This document shows, in pieces, positions 34,618 to 46,690 of a DNA stretch of 64,000 bases. The stretch's first letter is position 1; the number at the start of each line of letters is the position of its first letter. This stretch comes from Cristatella mucedo. Lineage: Eukaryota > Bryozoa > Phylactolaemata > Cristatellidae. The position numbers and the translations under genes are program-made. The notes beneath the pieces are model-generated. The model made no database searches, was not told the DNA's origin, and saw only the letters and a program-made list of their open reading frames with translations. Where the stretch lies: assembly GCA_009760855.2 (NCBI GenBank), contig WPIO01000107.1, positions 1,117,001 through 1,181,000 on the forward strand, given 5' to 3'.

Positions 34618-36323
34618 TCTCCCTCTCTCAGCAGTGAGTCCATGCTTTAGCAGACTATACTTTTTAGTTCCAACATAGCACTCCTGAATTACACACCGTG
34701 CATTCGCTTGAGTATCCACTCTTACCTTCCCGGTGACCGCTTGCAAACTGGTGCATTGTGCTCTTAAGATTTGACTGCATAACATTAAATAGTCCTATTT
34801 CTTCTCTTCGGAGTTATTAGCTAACATAATTTAGGGCGCCGATTAGCGATGGGCACTTGGGCATGGAAACATGACAGGTGAACTTGTGTCTAGACTCATT
34901 ATTTTATCTCATATGATATTGATAGGAAACAACAAGTTGTTTTCATAGCATCTTAGTTTGGTTTGTTTAACCTAGATTTGTAGCATCAAGGGGTTATAAT
35001 AGCCCCAAGATAACCAAATGATCATTCGGATATTTAAAATGGCCAAGGAACTAAGCAAGGTTATTCAGCTTAATGTATTCTAATTAGCCTGATAATTATA
35101 CTTATTGGTAGTACCTTTTAGGCGATCGTGGTAACAGTATACAAAAGTCTCTCAAGCCTATTAGCAAGCCGTTTTAATTTTAATTTTTAAATTTTCAGCA
35201 ATTGAATTATTTGCACCGGAAACCAAGCAAAAGCAGGCAGCACTTGAGTACAGCGGTTCGCTGGGATGCTGGAGGAGCTGAGGGTTACAAATCCGTCTTT
35301 CCCTGAGAATTTAGTCAGTCACATTTATTGCCGGTAATGACCGAAACCTAAAGTTACTACACGACTTTGTGGAATACCAGCGATTGTCGATTAATTGTTG
35401 CAGTGGCTTAATTTGTTCCAGTAGTTATTTGCTGTATTTTCAAGCGACGTTTCTCGTCAATTCTCTTAGCCTCATTACACACTTTCACGACTGATCTTCC
35501 AGTTTCTACAAGCTTCAATTTTTCTTCCTTTTATAGGTCATTTCTCAAACTAAATTCTTGCCAAATTGAATGATCACTTAAGGCGCATTTTTATTTCCGC
35601 AACGCTCCGTTACCGCCAGTGATGTTACCTTTCTAAGGGTCATTTCCATAACTAGTTACAATAAAAATACGTATGGCGCAGCCTATTGGGACACTAACTT
35701 AAACTTTCTAGCGCTGCTATTAGCCATATTTCTTCTATCCATATTCGCTTCGGCTTCACTTGCTCTTTTGAATATCTATGCCCTTTTAATATGTATTAAT
35801 ATGCTTTTATGAATCATTTGGCTAAATAATAAATGTTTTGGAAATTAAAGAAAGAAGACAAAGAACTCACTGAGCAGCTGACTCTAAAGCCTTGCTAAAC
35901 CTTTTTCTGAGAGGAATGAGAGCGAATATGTTGTGTAGCATTAAAGAGTCGCGTATGCACAGGGTGAACTTCGCTCGATTAACCCTAGGCTGAATAATAA
36001 CCTCAGCTATTTTAATCACGAACTGGTACTGACGTTTAAAGGTTTACTGAAGTTACTATGCCAAATTTTCACGATTGCAGTTTATAAATTAACCTTTGTG
36101 CACACTACATCGGAATTGGCTCAATCCTGGGAGCATTCTGTGACTCTGACTCATAGTTCATTTTCTAACGGGTTATTCTGAGAATGCGGGGATTTCTAAA
36201 AGTAGCTAATGTTTCAAACCTGGAATGCACTGAAAACTTGTCACAGAAAACGGAAAAACACAATATTAAGTGACTACCACTATCTCTCGGTAAAGTCACG
36301 GGGCTAAATTAGGAGATACGCAC
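34618..36323. other. Intron between D2 exons 2a and 2b, part 2
   Basis: A minus-strand open frame at 34,785-34,588 contains a possible donor (gggaag|gtaaga), but its product does not fit the domain. The rest is unrecognised. Confidence 0.35.
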
Positions 36324-36424
36324 CATCTTACGCAAATATTATAGTTCGTTTCCAGGACTCCAATTTGAGCGGTCCATTTGATGTGTAGAAGCGTCTGTGA
36401 TGACAGTTTAGTGTATCTCATAGT
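36324..36424 (-). CDS. Domain D2, exon 2a (CTHRC1-like core, first half)
   Basis: A 101-nt exon after the acceptor ttttgttttag. It reads TMRYTKLSSQTLLHIKW and ends NICVRW, aligning without gaps to D1 VIRFQKLRSDTAIRVRW and YCGRY. The end is set by homology: splitting after TG of the Trp codon, at AGATG|GTGCGT, makes the next exon continue W-TVTLNGTEC, which matches D1 Y-FLTFNGSEC residue for residue. A stronger-looking donor, GTAAGA, lies 8 nt upstream but would break the frame. The exon is too short to be conspicuous on length alone; I found it by searching the interval for the motif predicted from D1 and D3. Confidence 0.75.
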
Positions 36425-36689
36425 CTAAAACAAAATTGTAATCATACTTGCTAGCGAAAACGTTAGCCTAATCGGATCGGAACGACCAAGTCTTCATTGG
36501 TACATTATAGAGTTAAAGCGAAGCCTCCACTAAAGGCCAAATTATGATACACGCAAAATATTTTTCCTCATAATGTCCGAAGATAATTTTGCCGCGTACT
36601 TCTTGCCTTCCAGTAGGATTAACGTCATTCATAGTAGCAACGGGCTTACAGCGTTGGCTTTAATTACCGGATTCTTACAAATTTGCTAC

Positions 36690-37075
36690 CAAAGAAATTA
36701 ATTATTGCAGAAAGGTATCAGTCTTCTGTAGTCCTGCATATCGCGTCTTCCGTCGTATACGTCAGAGCCGGCATGCTAAAGCTACGTTGGGTTCCATTTA
36801 CCAAGCTTTCCGACTTCTGTTGCGAACAGCCATCTTACTTTGTGGGGCAACCTAAGATTTCGTAAATGTTCTCTTTATTCAGCCTACCTAGCGGCAGTGG
36901 ATGCTTCCTCTTCAGGCATGCTTCCCATATCTTACACTTCGTTCCCCTTTAACTTACTTCGTTTGGCACCGCCTTTAATAATTTCAAATCTACAGCCACC
37001 ATTTCATTCACTTCAAACGCTCCCAAAGCCTCGAACTCATTTCGGACGGACATCCCCAAAGCCAATTGACTTCAA
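36690..37075 (+). mobile_element. Decayed L2-B LINE remnant
   Basis: The end cgctcccaaagcctcgaact parallels the L2-B APKAWNS codons, preceded by tttcattcacttcaaacg. Upstream sequence is too diverged to align reliably. Confidence 0.5.
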
Positions 37076-38117
37076 TATATATTAGAAAAATAACTTTAAA
37101 ATCCGCGGGCTACTTTAAATGATGTTTTATTCGTCCTTCTAAATTATCTTCGTCGTAGCATCCGTGCAAACACAGTGTGCCTAATCGCTTCCTGAATAAC
37201 GACTACTGATTACACTCGTCCGTCCCAGCAATACAGGAATGCCTGAATATAACTTCATGGCTCGTAGGTATTGAAATACGTTGTATTCCCGTTATATCTA
37301 GCAATTTCGTTCCCGTGCTTTTTTTGGTCAGCTGCATGTTTCGTCGCTTTGTGTAATTACAGAATCAATTGTCACCCTGATGATGTTGCTCTAGATGTAA
37401 TGGCCAGATCAAAGTGTAATGGATTCAAAGCGCAATTTATGCATTGCATTACTATTAAAACCAACATCGTGCGTTGAACCTGAAGCTACCGGTGCGTAGT
37501 ATCGTTTGTGCTAGCTGCGATTTCAGTCCTGATTCACTTAGAGAAGTGAGCTGCAGTCATTGGGGGAAATCTGCAGGTCATTTAAAAAATATAGTCTTTA
37601 AGTCTTTGAAAGCACAAGAATGCATAAAAAACGCCGCTGTAACTTTATTAAAGGTTCGTGACATTCACTTATTATCTTATTACATTTATTCACTTATGCT
37701 CGCCAAGACCCATTGCAATTTATCTGCAGTCGTCTCCAAAGATGCCACAACGCTGGCGTCTGATGCCAGAGGTGAAACGAAATCAATAATGGCATCGAAA
37801 CTGACGACTATCGTTTACTGTTGGGTCTTTTAGCTCGGCTCAAGAAAACATGCAGCGTATGTGGAGCCATGCCTTTCTAGACCGTTGGTCTTCTCACTTC
37901 ATGTCTCTGTAAATCTGAGCAAGAAGTTATTATCTGAGAATCGATAAAGTCACCCTAGATGCTAAGGATTAGCTGTGGTCACGCTCAAAGTGCAAGGTCC
38001 AAGTCTGCTTCATAGTCGATGCTCATACGCTCTCGTTTTATGAATATATCCTTGAATTTAAGAAACTTTAGGTATTCCTAAATAGTTTCTTTAGGAGCCA
38101 GTTGAGAAAACATTGGT
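37076..38117. other. Intronic sequence upstream of L2-A copy 2
   Basis: An open frame at 37,474-37,833 (119 codons plus) and its reverse look mildly coding-like but match nothing I know; possibly the ORF1 region of a repeat. Confidence 0.3.
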
Positions 38118-41100
38118 TCAAACCTACGACCCGTACCTTTAAAGCGATGAATAGCACTTGATGCGGCAGTAGCCCACCGGCCGTGGCCCAGCATGTTGTG
38201 AAACGTCGACCGCCAGCCGTTACTAAGGTCAAATTCGAATTCAAAGGGCCCACGTCCGCCGGGCCGGATACACGCCCATTTGAATACAAGCCACTTCATC
38301 GACGTCGCCCAGTTGTTGAACAGCCTAATGAATTCCGCCTACTAAATTTCTGCTCACTAAAAACCAAGGGGTTACTTATCCGCGATCAGATGGTCCGTGA
38401 GAAGCTAGATGCATTTCTGCTTACCGAAACCTGGATGATGCCTTGTTCCAGAAGCTGTATTTCTGAGACCACTCCACCCAAGTTCTCATTCTATCAGTAC
38501 ATGCGTTCTGACAAGGTTGGTGGCGGGGTTGCATTTGTTGTTCGCGAATCGTTTGGCTATAAAATGTGCAGTTTCTCACATGGGTCATCGTTTGAATCGG
38601 TTGCTATCAGGTTTTCATCAAAGACAATGCCTCACACTGTTATGATATACCGACCTCTTTCTGGCTGTCTAAACCTGCTTATGGAGGAGTTTTCAGAGTT
38701 CCTCCTTAAAATATTTGTGTGTGACAGGCCGTTACTGACTGTAGGAGACTCCAATATTCACGTTGACAACCCTAGCAACAGCCAGGTTCGCTCATTTCTT
38801 GACTGTCTGGAGAATTTTTGTTCGGTCCAACACGTTAATCCTACCACCCACGTCGGTGGCCATATTCTTAGACTCGTGATCACAAAGGATGTCCTCTTCA
38901 CTAATCTTATGGTGTGCCCACTGACCCTCTCGGATCATTGTTTGGTCTCGTTTACTATTCCTGCTCCCTTGTACGTACAGGGTAATGTCGAACTTGTCAA
39001 ACGACGTAACTTACAAAGCATTGACATAGACAAGTTTTTGAAATCTGTTTGTGATGCAGGTCTTCTTGATATGCACTCAGACTCAACCGGCAGCCTCGAT
39101 ACCTTCACTGGTGCAATGAACATGACACTCAGCTCTTGACAAGCATTCTCCCGTTCATTCTATCCGTGTTCAAAGTCATGGAGATTCCTTTCAATTTACA
39201 AAAAACAGCAAGAGGTGTGCCGGTTTAAGCTCAGACTTGAACGTCGTTTCAAGAAATCGGAGTCGGATGCAGATCTAGTCAATTTCAAAGACTTCCTTCA
39301 AGGTTATATCCGAAAGCTTAAAAAGGCCAGGGCTTCTTTTTTCATCCGAAAGCTGAATTCCTACTATTCAGACCCTGACCATATTTATAAGACAGTAAAC
39401 CATTTACTGGTCGATACTGAGAGGTCTGACTCCCCAGATATTAGGAAGTCAGCCAAAAGGTTTTCAGCCTTCCTTAATGAAATAAATTACGCACATTTGT
39501 GCATCTATTAAGCCCCCTCAGACTGAAGCAATCGCGGGTCCACAACCTGTGACCTTCCTTAAAAGGTTCTCCGAGGTTTCTGCATGCGATTTGGCTACCT
39601 TAATAAGGACAAGCCAAAGAGCTTGTCTAGTGAAGACGCTATACCTTCATCTCGGTGGTCTTCACTAGCAGACCTACTTAGCCCTGCCAAAACCAAGATT
39701 TTAATGCTTCTCTGGATAAACGGGTAGTCTCCAAATCCTTCAAATTGGCAATCGTTAGAACATTACTTAAAAAACCAGGATTAGACACAGAGGTCCTGGT
39801 CAACTATCGCCTTGTTTCCCTTCTTCCTTTCTTGTCAAAGATTCTTGAAAAATGGTCGCTAAGCAGCTGCTTGAACATATTGAAAATAATGGAATGTCAG
39901 AAACATTTCAATCAGGGTTCAAGAGGCAGCACTCCTCTGAAACTGCTCTCCTCCGAGTTAACAATGACATTCTACGTGGCAACGACGACAGGAATGTCAC
40001 TGCCCTAGCTCTGCTAGATCTGTCTGCTGCCTTCGACACCATTGATCACAATTTTCTGCTTCAACGATTAAGAAGAACGATCGGACTGGTGGACGAAGCA
40101 TTGGCGTGGTTTAAATCGTACTTGTCCGATCGTGTTCAATCTGAGTCATGTGGTGGTCAGGTCTCACACACGAGAAAGGTCAACTGTGGAGTCCCTCAAG
40201 GGTCTGTACTCGGTACCTTGCTCTTCCCTATTTATGCGTAACCTCTGGGAAAAGTGATAATGGCCCGTGGAATAGGATATAATTTGTATGCTGACGATAC
40301 TTACCTGTAGTTGTCCTTCTAACCGTCGGAATATGCTGCAGCAACTAAAAACTTTAATGCTTGCCTTGACGATATTCGATCATGGATGGCGGAAAACTTC
40401 CTGAAGTTAAATGACCATAAAACCGAACTACTGCTCATTGGACACCGTAAGCGTGTGGCTGGATTAAAAGGCTTTGCCCTTTAAATAGGTGATGCTGTTG
40501 CGCGACCTTCACCATGTACTCGAAATGTAGGTGTCGTTTTCGACAACTGCCTCAATTTTAAAAGGTTTATTCAGAAAACTGCTTCTGCAGCTAGCCATCA
40601 CGTCCGATCCCTATCCAAGATTAGGAACTGTCTCTCACAGTGGCTTGCAAAAATTTAACTAGCTCCTTAGTTTTGTCTTAGCTTGATTATTGCAATTTTC
40701 TATTGGTTGGGCTACAAAAAAACTATTAGGCCACTGCATCTGGCTATGAATATGTCGGTAAGGCTAGTCTTCAAGTCCCAGTGGTTTGAGCACGTGTCTC
40801 CATTGCTAAAAGAGCGAGGATGGATGCCGGTTGAGCAACAGATACAGAGAAAGTTCTGACGCTGACTCACAAGGCACGCCACGTCTTGGCTCCTTCGTAC
40901 CTAGCTGAACTGCTGCGTCAGTTTCAGCCTGTTCGCGCCCTCAGGTTTTGTGTGCACTATAAATTAGCTGTCTCATTCCTTCACTTAAAGACCGTTGGCG
41001 AGAGAAGCATTAGCTCTGCAGGTCCTAGACTGTGGAACTCGCTTACACAATTCTTGCGCAACGACATCTACTCTCCTACTTCCGACTATGCCTCATCCTT

Positions 41101-41337
41101 TTCAGCGATCCTGAGCTGCTACTTCTATGCTACTCACTACCTCAACTGCTCTCCTGTCTCTGCTATGATTCCCACTTTCTCTTTGTTGTGTGAGACGAAG
41201 TCTGTTGGCTACCGAATGCGTACCAAAAGCCGCTTAAGCTGTGAGTGTGCAATACAAAACTCTCCTGTGAAACACCTACATGGTCTTCACGACTTTGTGG
41301 AGTTCCCAACGGCGATACCTTACATTACATTACATTT
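38118..41337 (+). mobile_element. L2-A LINE, nearly full ORF2, copy 2 (broken)
   Basis: Homology to copy 1 begins at ttcaaacctacgacccgtac. A 318-codon frame (38,183-39,139) holds an apparently complete APE endonuclease: N in RLLNFCSL, E in LTETW, Tyr in MIYRPLSG, GDSNIHVD and the SDH motif LTLSDHCLVSF. RT follows: [29 protein letters not shown] (motif A) and GVPQGSVLGTLLF (motif B). A stop after Tyr-Ala at 40,241 precedes a broken motif C (YADDT in another frame). The C-terminal part ends LWNSLTQFLRND, then the 3' UTR and tacattacattacattt. Frameshifts near 39,136, 39,510 and 40,241 make it inactive. It lies antisense in the intron between D2 exons 1 and 2a. Confidence 0.9.
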
Positions 41338-41630
41338 CCAAAACGCGACCTTCAGTCCTTACTAAAGTGTCCAGCCTTTGTTGCTCAGTCCTCAGGTGGT
41401 TTCTCTAGAAGGGGTTGGTAGTCTTGTCTTGGGCTGAGGCGAAAATGGCTGTGCAAAAGAGCCGTCTTATGACTACGGTTTGGGCGGCTTTGTAAGTCAG
41501 GCCATAATTTCCTTTAATTTCTATCCAATTATTAGAGATACAATACGGCAGATTTTTTTTAAACCCACATTAAGCTCTTCTGCAAAAAACATTGCAAGAC
41601 GGTGAGCACAAGTTAATGAAATATAATTAC
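41338..41630. other. Intronic sequence between L2-A and D2 exon 1
   Basis: Unrecognised; 41,430-41,510 is GC-richer. Confidence 0.35.
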
Positions 41631-41728
41631 CATCAAAGTAACGTCGAATGAATTCACGGTTGCTTTCAAGTTCCTCTTGGTACTTTGCTGCACGTTAATA
41701 ACTGGTGTCGGGAAGCAAGGAATTTCAA
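41631..41728 (-). CDS. Domain D2, exon 1 (CTHRC1-like module)
   Basis: A 98-nt exon between the acceptor ctgtttttgtag and the donor ATG|GTAATT. After two bases it encodes 32 codons, starting EIPCFPTPVINVQQ and ending in phase 0. Length, phases and the early cysteine are identical in arrangement to D1 exon 1, though the residues diverge. Joined to the last base of D1 exon 3 it gives Ser-Val-Glu-Ile-Pro-Cys. The donor is weaker than the others (GTAATT). Confidence 0.6.
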
Positions 41729-42699
41729 CTACAAAAACAGTATGGGAAAATTAACTAAGTAGTGCTAATGGAAAAAAACTAAGTAGTGCTAATCATCAGT
41801 CATTCATAAGAGACCACATGAAGCTCTAATCATCATATGGGTAAGAACAGAGACAGAAATTGCTCATGATAGTGAGATACAAATGTCTATTTTAACAGCA
41901 TATAGATAAAACCTAGCTCATATAATGACGCGGAGAAGAATAAATAAATAAATCGCTCACAATACTGAAATAAAAATATCTGTTTTAGCAGATTGCCATT
42001 GAAATATGGAGGCATAAGCTCTCTTTTAGCATTTTTGCAGCAATGCTTTGCTATCACAGGTGAACTAGTCTGTATCAGTGAAGCATAGAAAAATCACCAG
42101 ACATTCTTTGTGATGTCAGATTTACATGTGTTGGTCGCTAACTCGCATGAGAAACACTGTCGTAAGCATTATTTTTGGCAAATTGTAAAGTCGCGTTATT
42201 TGCTAGACTGAATAGTTATTGGTTGTTGCTAGAGGCGTTGGCTTGTGTTTGAGAATATTTAGCTGTCTACTTTCACAAATACTTTTTGTCGAGACTAATC
42301 TTCCTAACTTTATACATGCATGTCTGTCTATCACGAAATATGTAAATCGTGCACATTTGAAGAACCTTGCACCTAGGAGCTAAGTTATCTGCTAAGTCTT
42401 TCAGCCTCTGACGTTAAAGAGAATGATCTTAAAATGGCCATGTAAGTAAGCACTCCTTTTGCTAGTGTCAGCTTCTTGTACTTCTGTTCTTCACTTCACT
42501 GCATTTGTCTTCTGACAAGTGCTGTGAAAAAATGCCTTAAGTAGCTCAATATCAGCTAAGAATGAGGGGCTCGCTAATTAATGCCGGCTCAAGATAAGGG
42601 TTGCATCTGGCTCCTACAGATCTTTTCCTTCACTGAACGTCAGAGTAGGAGAATCTCAAGCAGGTTATAACAGTGGCACGCTTGCACATCAGGAAGCAT
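41729..42699. other. Intronic sequence with a short direct repeat
   Basis: AACTAAGTAGTGCTAAT occurs at 41,753-41,769 and 41,777-41,793. Otherwise nothing recognised. Confidence 0.5.
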
Positions 42700-43200
42700 G
42701 AGGTGCACCCAAATTGACGGTCATTTAACGTAAGAATGAGACATCTCAAAATGCATTGTCTATAGAGGACCTGGTATGATGATGAGGCCAGAACTGAAGC
42801 AGTTTGTCAGCTATGTACGAAGGATCCAAGCAATGGCGGGCTTTGTGAGCCATTTTCCAAAGAAACGTAATACTTCTTACGTAAAATTGGAATCGCTACA
42901 GCTTAACGTGCAAGATCATTGAGCTAAGGCTCCTTGAAATTGTTTTGAAACCTGAAATCCACTACTGTTAATTTTTGGTACTAGCTTTGCTTATATTCCG
43001 GAGAAGCAAGAGCCTAATAATCGCTAATGAATCCTCACAAAGATTCGACCTGCCGCCAGAGATGTCATGCATTCACGCCCAACTCAATGCTGGGACGGGC
43101 TCTGAAAAAATGAAGGAATTTACGTCAGAGCCCTGTGAGACGGCAAATGCAGTGTCGTCTTCTGCGAAAATTAGTAGGTCTCTGTTTCAATTGCTATTTT
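42700..43200 (-). mobile_element. Decayed L2-A LINE remnant, reverse
   Basis: Minus strand near 43,170-43,120 reads FAEDDTAFAVSQ, a worn Y-A-D-D-T-Q-L-Y motif; near 42,860-42,770 the sequence follows LTHKARHG-type then SYLAELLxQFQP-type residues. Very degenerate. Confidence 0.5.
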
Positions 43201-44094
43201 GACTGCGGACGGTCCTAATTTAGAATAGTCAAGGGGCGTTTGTTATGTTATTACGAGTTATTCATAAGACACGTCATGACAGCGCAGCACACTGTCTCCG
43301 CTTCCCGTATCATACTTGATAGGAACTGGATACTTAAGTTATAGTACAGAAAAATTGTGTCCTTTGCTTTTTGTTAGCTTTGACCCTACTTTCTTGGCCA
43401 TTTTTCCCTCACTGAGCGTTATGGTGCGGCCAGTGCAGTGCAGTGATACCCGACTGTGTCTAGGAAATAGAACTGTGCACATTAGCAACTCGGATACGTT
43501 ATTTTAAGGTCCGAGTGCTCTTTATAGTTGCAGAAATTTTCAGCACTTATGACTGCATGAAGGCCGAAACTGCAATGACCTGATTCCTAGCAATAGTTTC
43601 ACTGCCCTTGTCGCTCGCCTGCAACTACTGGCAGAGTCTTGTCCACTATGATTGCAAAAACAGTTACGTTTCCCAGCCACTGTATAGCTTTACAAACAAG
43701 AGCTCAGCGATGCTTTGGGTTTATTACTAGGCTAGATTTGAATAAATAGTCGATATACAGATATTAGAGAATTCTGGGCCCATCTCGAGCTAGTAACTTG
43801 ATGCAAATTTCACAGCGAATCATTGTCTACTAGAAAGCACCAAACTTTGCTGTAGCCTTCAAGGCTATTGTTTGTCCACGTTAGCGATAGGATATAAAAT
43901 GATTATTTAATAGCAGATTATTTTCCCTCCGAAAGGGCGCTTGCACTTCAAGGTCAAGGTCTTTTTAATCGTGGTACGTGCTATTCTTGGTCTCCCGCCG
44001 TTATATCTACTAATGCTTTTCTGCAGCTACCTTAAATTAGATAACTGATTCAAAAGATATTTTATTGATTTAAGTAATCGAATACTAATTTCGC
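43201..44094. other. Intronic sequence without recognised feature
   Basis: No signal recognised. Confidence 0.4.
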
Positions 44095-44550
44095 CCAGTA
44101 CCAGGCCAAGCATCGTACCACCCGCTTTTCGGAATCCAACAGCTTACAATACCTCGTACAAACCTCGAATCCTTTGGAGACCGGGCATTTAGTTCATCTG
44201 CTCCCAAAGCATGCAACTCACTCCCGACTTGCAACAGAATATCCTTGACTTGACTACAATTAAAAAGAACTTAAAATCACACCTATTTATAGCAGCATTT
44301 AGTGGGTCCCTGTGATTCGTCCTTAATGCACTGATGAGTGCTGATACTGTGCATGCTGCCACAAACCACACTTGCTTGCTGACCCTGTGCATGTCACCCC
44401 TAGCCATATTATTCATGTTGTTTATCAACCATGATATTACTCACCATTCAATCGCATTTCCCCTTTGCAACAAATGTATAGTGTCTAGAAAGAGATTGGG
44501 TTCTATGAGGGTGCTTTATCAAGCCCATTATTACTGTTATAATTATTGAT
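44095..44550 (+). mobile_element. L2-B LINE, 5'-truncated
   Basis: Starts at the QAKHRTTRFSES equivalent (ccaggccaagcatcgtacca) and includes the APKACNSLPT-type codons, FKxxLKSHLF, the 3' UTR repeats, gtctagaaagagattgggtt and a tattactgttat tail. About 450 bp and well preserved, but without RT. Confidence 0.85.
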
Positions 44551-45227
44551 GATTCCTTCTATGATTGGTCGAGAACGTTTCGCTTGGCAATCTGCTTTTA
44601 GTCCATTACAAGTCTCTCAATTTTAATTCAGCTTGGGAGGACTGGGGTTTAAGCTATGCACAGGATTTTTTTATTTACGTAGAAACAACGAATTCCTTTA
44701 GTTCTTAATGCCTTGATATCAAATATAAGTAATGATTAAACAATTCACCTATCTTTTCGATTTGATGTACTGCATAACTGTCATTAAAGTGACTACCATT
44801 ACAGCATTGAGCTCTTTCTCACTAAAACCTAACTAATGAAGCCCGGATTGAGGGCTCTTCAGTTTAAATAGGAGATATAATCTAGCTAAAATAAATGTGT
44901 GCGTGAATTGAACGACAGCTTTGCTTACTACAACTTAGCATTGAACCTAATCACAGGACGTCTAGCCATCATCTCTGACTCCAATATCGCGAAAAAAAGG
45001 CAGGTTGACAGATTTTTGCGACGATAATTAGATCACCAAGAAACAGGATAATCTGAGTATTCATTTTGTAATGCTCATATTACACGCTTCGAGCTCATTT
45101 TTACTTAAGTTACTCTATTCGATAATAGACGGTAGAGTATTTAAAATTAACCAAATTTTATTATCTTATTATTTGAGTAATTATAAATCCATAGTAGAGC
45201 AAATCAATGTCGTCAACATTTATTTAC
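44551..45227. other. Intronic sequence after D1 exon 3
   Basis: AT-rich; nothing recognised. Confidence 0.4.
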
Positions 45228-45374
45228 CTGAGCTTGGATACATCTCCCATATCCAAGTAGATCTGGCTGTCATCCATCCAGTCTCAGAGTAGTCAAAATA
45301 ATATCCTGGGCAGGGTCCAACATTCACGGCCACATTGATAGCACCAGCTCCCAAGCCGTAGCAAACTCCATCGA
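45228..45374 (-). CDS. Domain D1, exon 3 (CTHRC1-like C-terminal strands)
   Basis: A 147-nt exon after the acceptor ttctgcag. It reads DGVCYGLGAGAINVAV, then NVGPCPGYY, then SETGWMTARSTWIWE. This matches the end of CTHRC1: V-E-G-L-C-E-G-I-G-A-G, D-V/I-A-I, the second cysteine, and S-T-G-W-N before the last beta strand. The exon can be cut at TCAG|GTAAAT, leaving one base that joins TT of the D2 first exon to code Val. If unspliced, the frame adds Gly-Lys and stops at 45,220. So this could be a terminal exon or an internal one. The matching D2 exon ends in the same phase at CAG|GTATGT, which favours internal. Confidence 0.8.
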
Positions 45375-45984
45375 CTGCAGAATGACAATGTCAACAGGCA
45401 CTGGAGGCTAACTTTTGCAACTAGCAAATAATTCAAAGTCGTTAATGATTGTTCAAGCACGAACGTACGTGTGGCCATGCATAAAGCCTCGTCAGGCTAT
45501 ACACAACTGCAAATAATCAGTACATGCTCTTGCTCCTGTTTTGTCAGTACTGCTCTTGCAAAACATTTAGCTGGGAATCCTCAAAGATGCATCTGCCCGT
45601 CATTGTAATCTCTGCATTCCGGTGGCCTAGTTTTTATTCCTAGGTTCTTTGCATATCAAATAACAATGATTTAAAGCATGCAATAAAACAGGGATCTTCT
45701 TCAACTAAGCAGTGGCCCTGAATGTCTTTTTAATGTTTCCGTGTGCCTTTCTAAGCCTAAAACCTATGTGCGTTTGGTCTTTAGTCGATACTTTGATTAG
45801 CAATAAATTGGCGTTATTCCTTTTCTTGGAGAGATATGCTTCGTTTTAATTCAGAAATTGACTGTTTTCTGACGGCACTTTAATTGAAAGTTAATATTAT
45901 TTAACATTTTTTTAAGAGTTTTACAATAATTTGATGAGAGACGGCACCCTGGTGGCAAGCTTATTTTATAGCCCAAGTGAAGAG
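45375..45984. other. Intron upstream of D1 exon 3, nothing recognised
   Basis: No coding or repeat signal. Confidence 0.4.
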
Positions 45985-46690
45985 TTTTAACAATAATAAG
46001 AGTACACTTGATAAAGCGCCCTCAGAGAAGTCAATCTCTCTCTAGGCGCTTTACATTTGCTGCAAAGGAAACACGATCATAAGGTGAGTGGTATCACGCT
46101 AGATAAAAAACATGAATAACACTATCAGGGATGACATTTAAAGGGTCGGCATGCAAGCGTGGTTAGTGGCAGCATGCAGTGTCAGCACGCATAAGCACAT
46201 TAAGGACTAATCGGAGAGACCCATAAATGCTGTCTTAAATAGGTACTTTTTCAATTTCTTTTTAAATGTGGTCAAGTCAGGGGGAATATCGTGACTGAAG
46301 TCGGCAGCGAGTTCCAGGTTTTGGGAGCAAACGAACTAAATGCACGGTCTCTAAAGAAATTGAGGTTTTGTACGAGGTATTTCTAGACTGTTGGATTCCG
46401 AAAAGCGGGTGGTACGATGCTTGGCCTGATGGGGTGGTATATCTGACAGGTAGGCTGGAGCCAACGAATGAAGCGACCTCAAAGTGTGTGACAAAACCTT
46501 GAATTCGTTCCGTCGCTTGACTGGTAGCCAGTGCAGGTCGGCGATAAGTGGTGTGATGTGCCAATTGCGACCCTCACGACAGACAAGCCTAGCTGCATAG
46601 TCGATGATATTATTAATTATTAGTATTAAGGGTTGTGCACCAGCTGTAAGTGGCTGTACGCACATACCCTTCGGCCAGCAATCAGAGCTT
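45985..46690 (-). mobile_element. L2-B LINE, 5'-truncated, reverse
   Basis: Minus strand: IIDYAARLVCREGRNWHITP, FKVLSHTLRSLHSLAPAYLS and HQAKHRTTRFSESNS, then, shifted in frame, the APKxWNSLP region, the 3' UTR and an aataata tail side at 45,990. The frame breaks near 46,350. Confidence 0.85.

Noticed and set aside
34588-34785. Minus-strand frame with a possible GTAAGA donor as a module exon
   Set aside because: Phase and residues do not fit; the exon at 36,424-36,324 fills that role with a clear match.
37378-37477. Possible acceptor (gcttcag|GTTCAACGC) for D2 exon 2a
   Set aside because: The reading after it does not resemble the KLRS-A-RV-W pattern.
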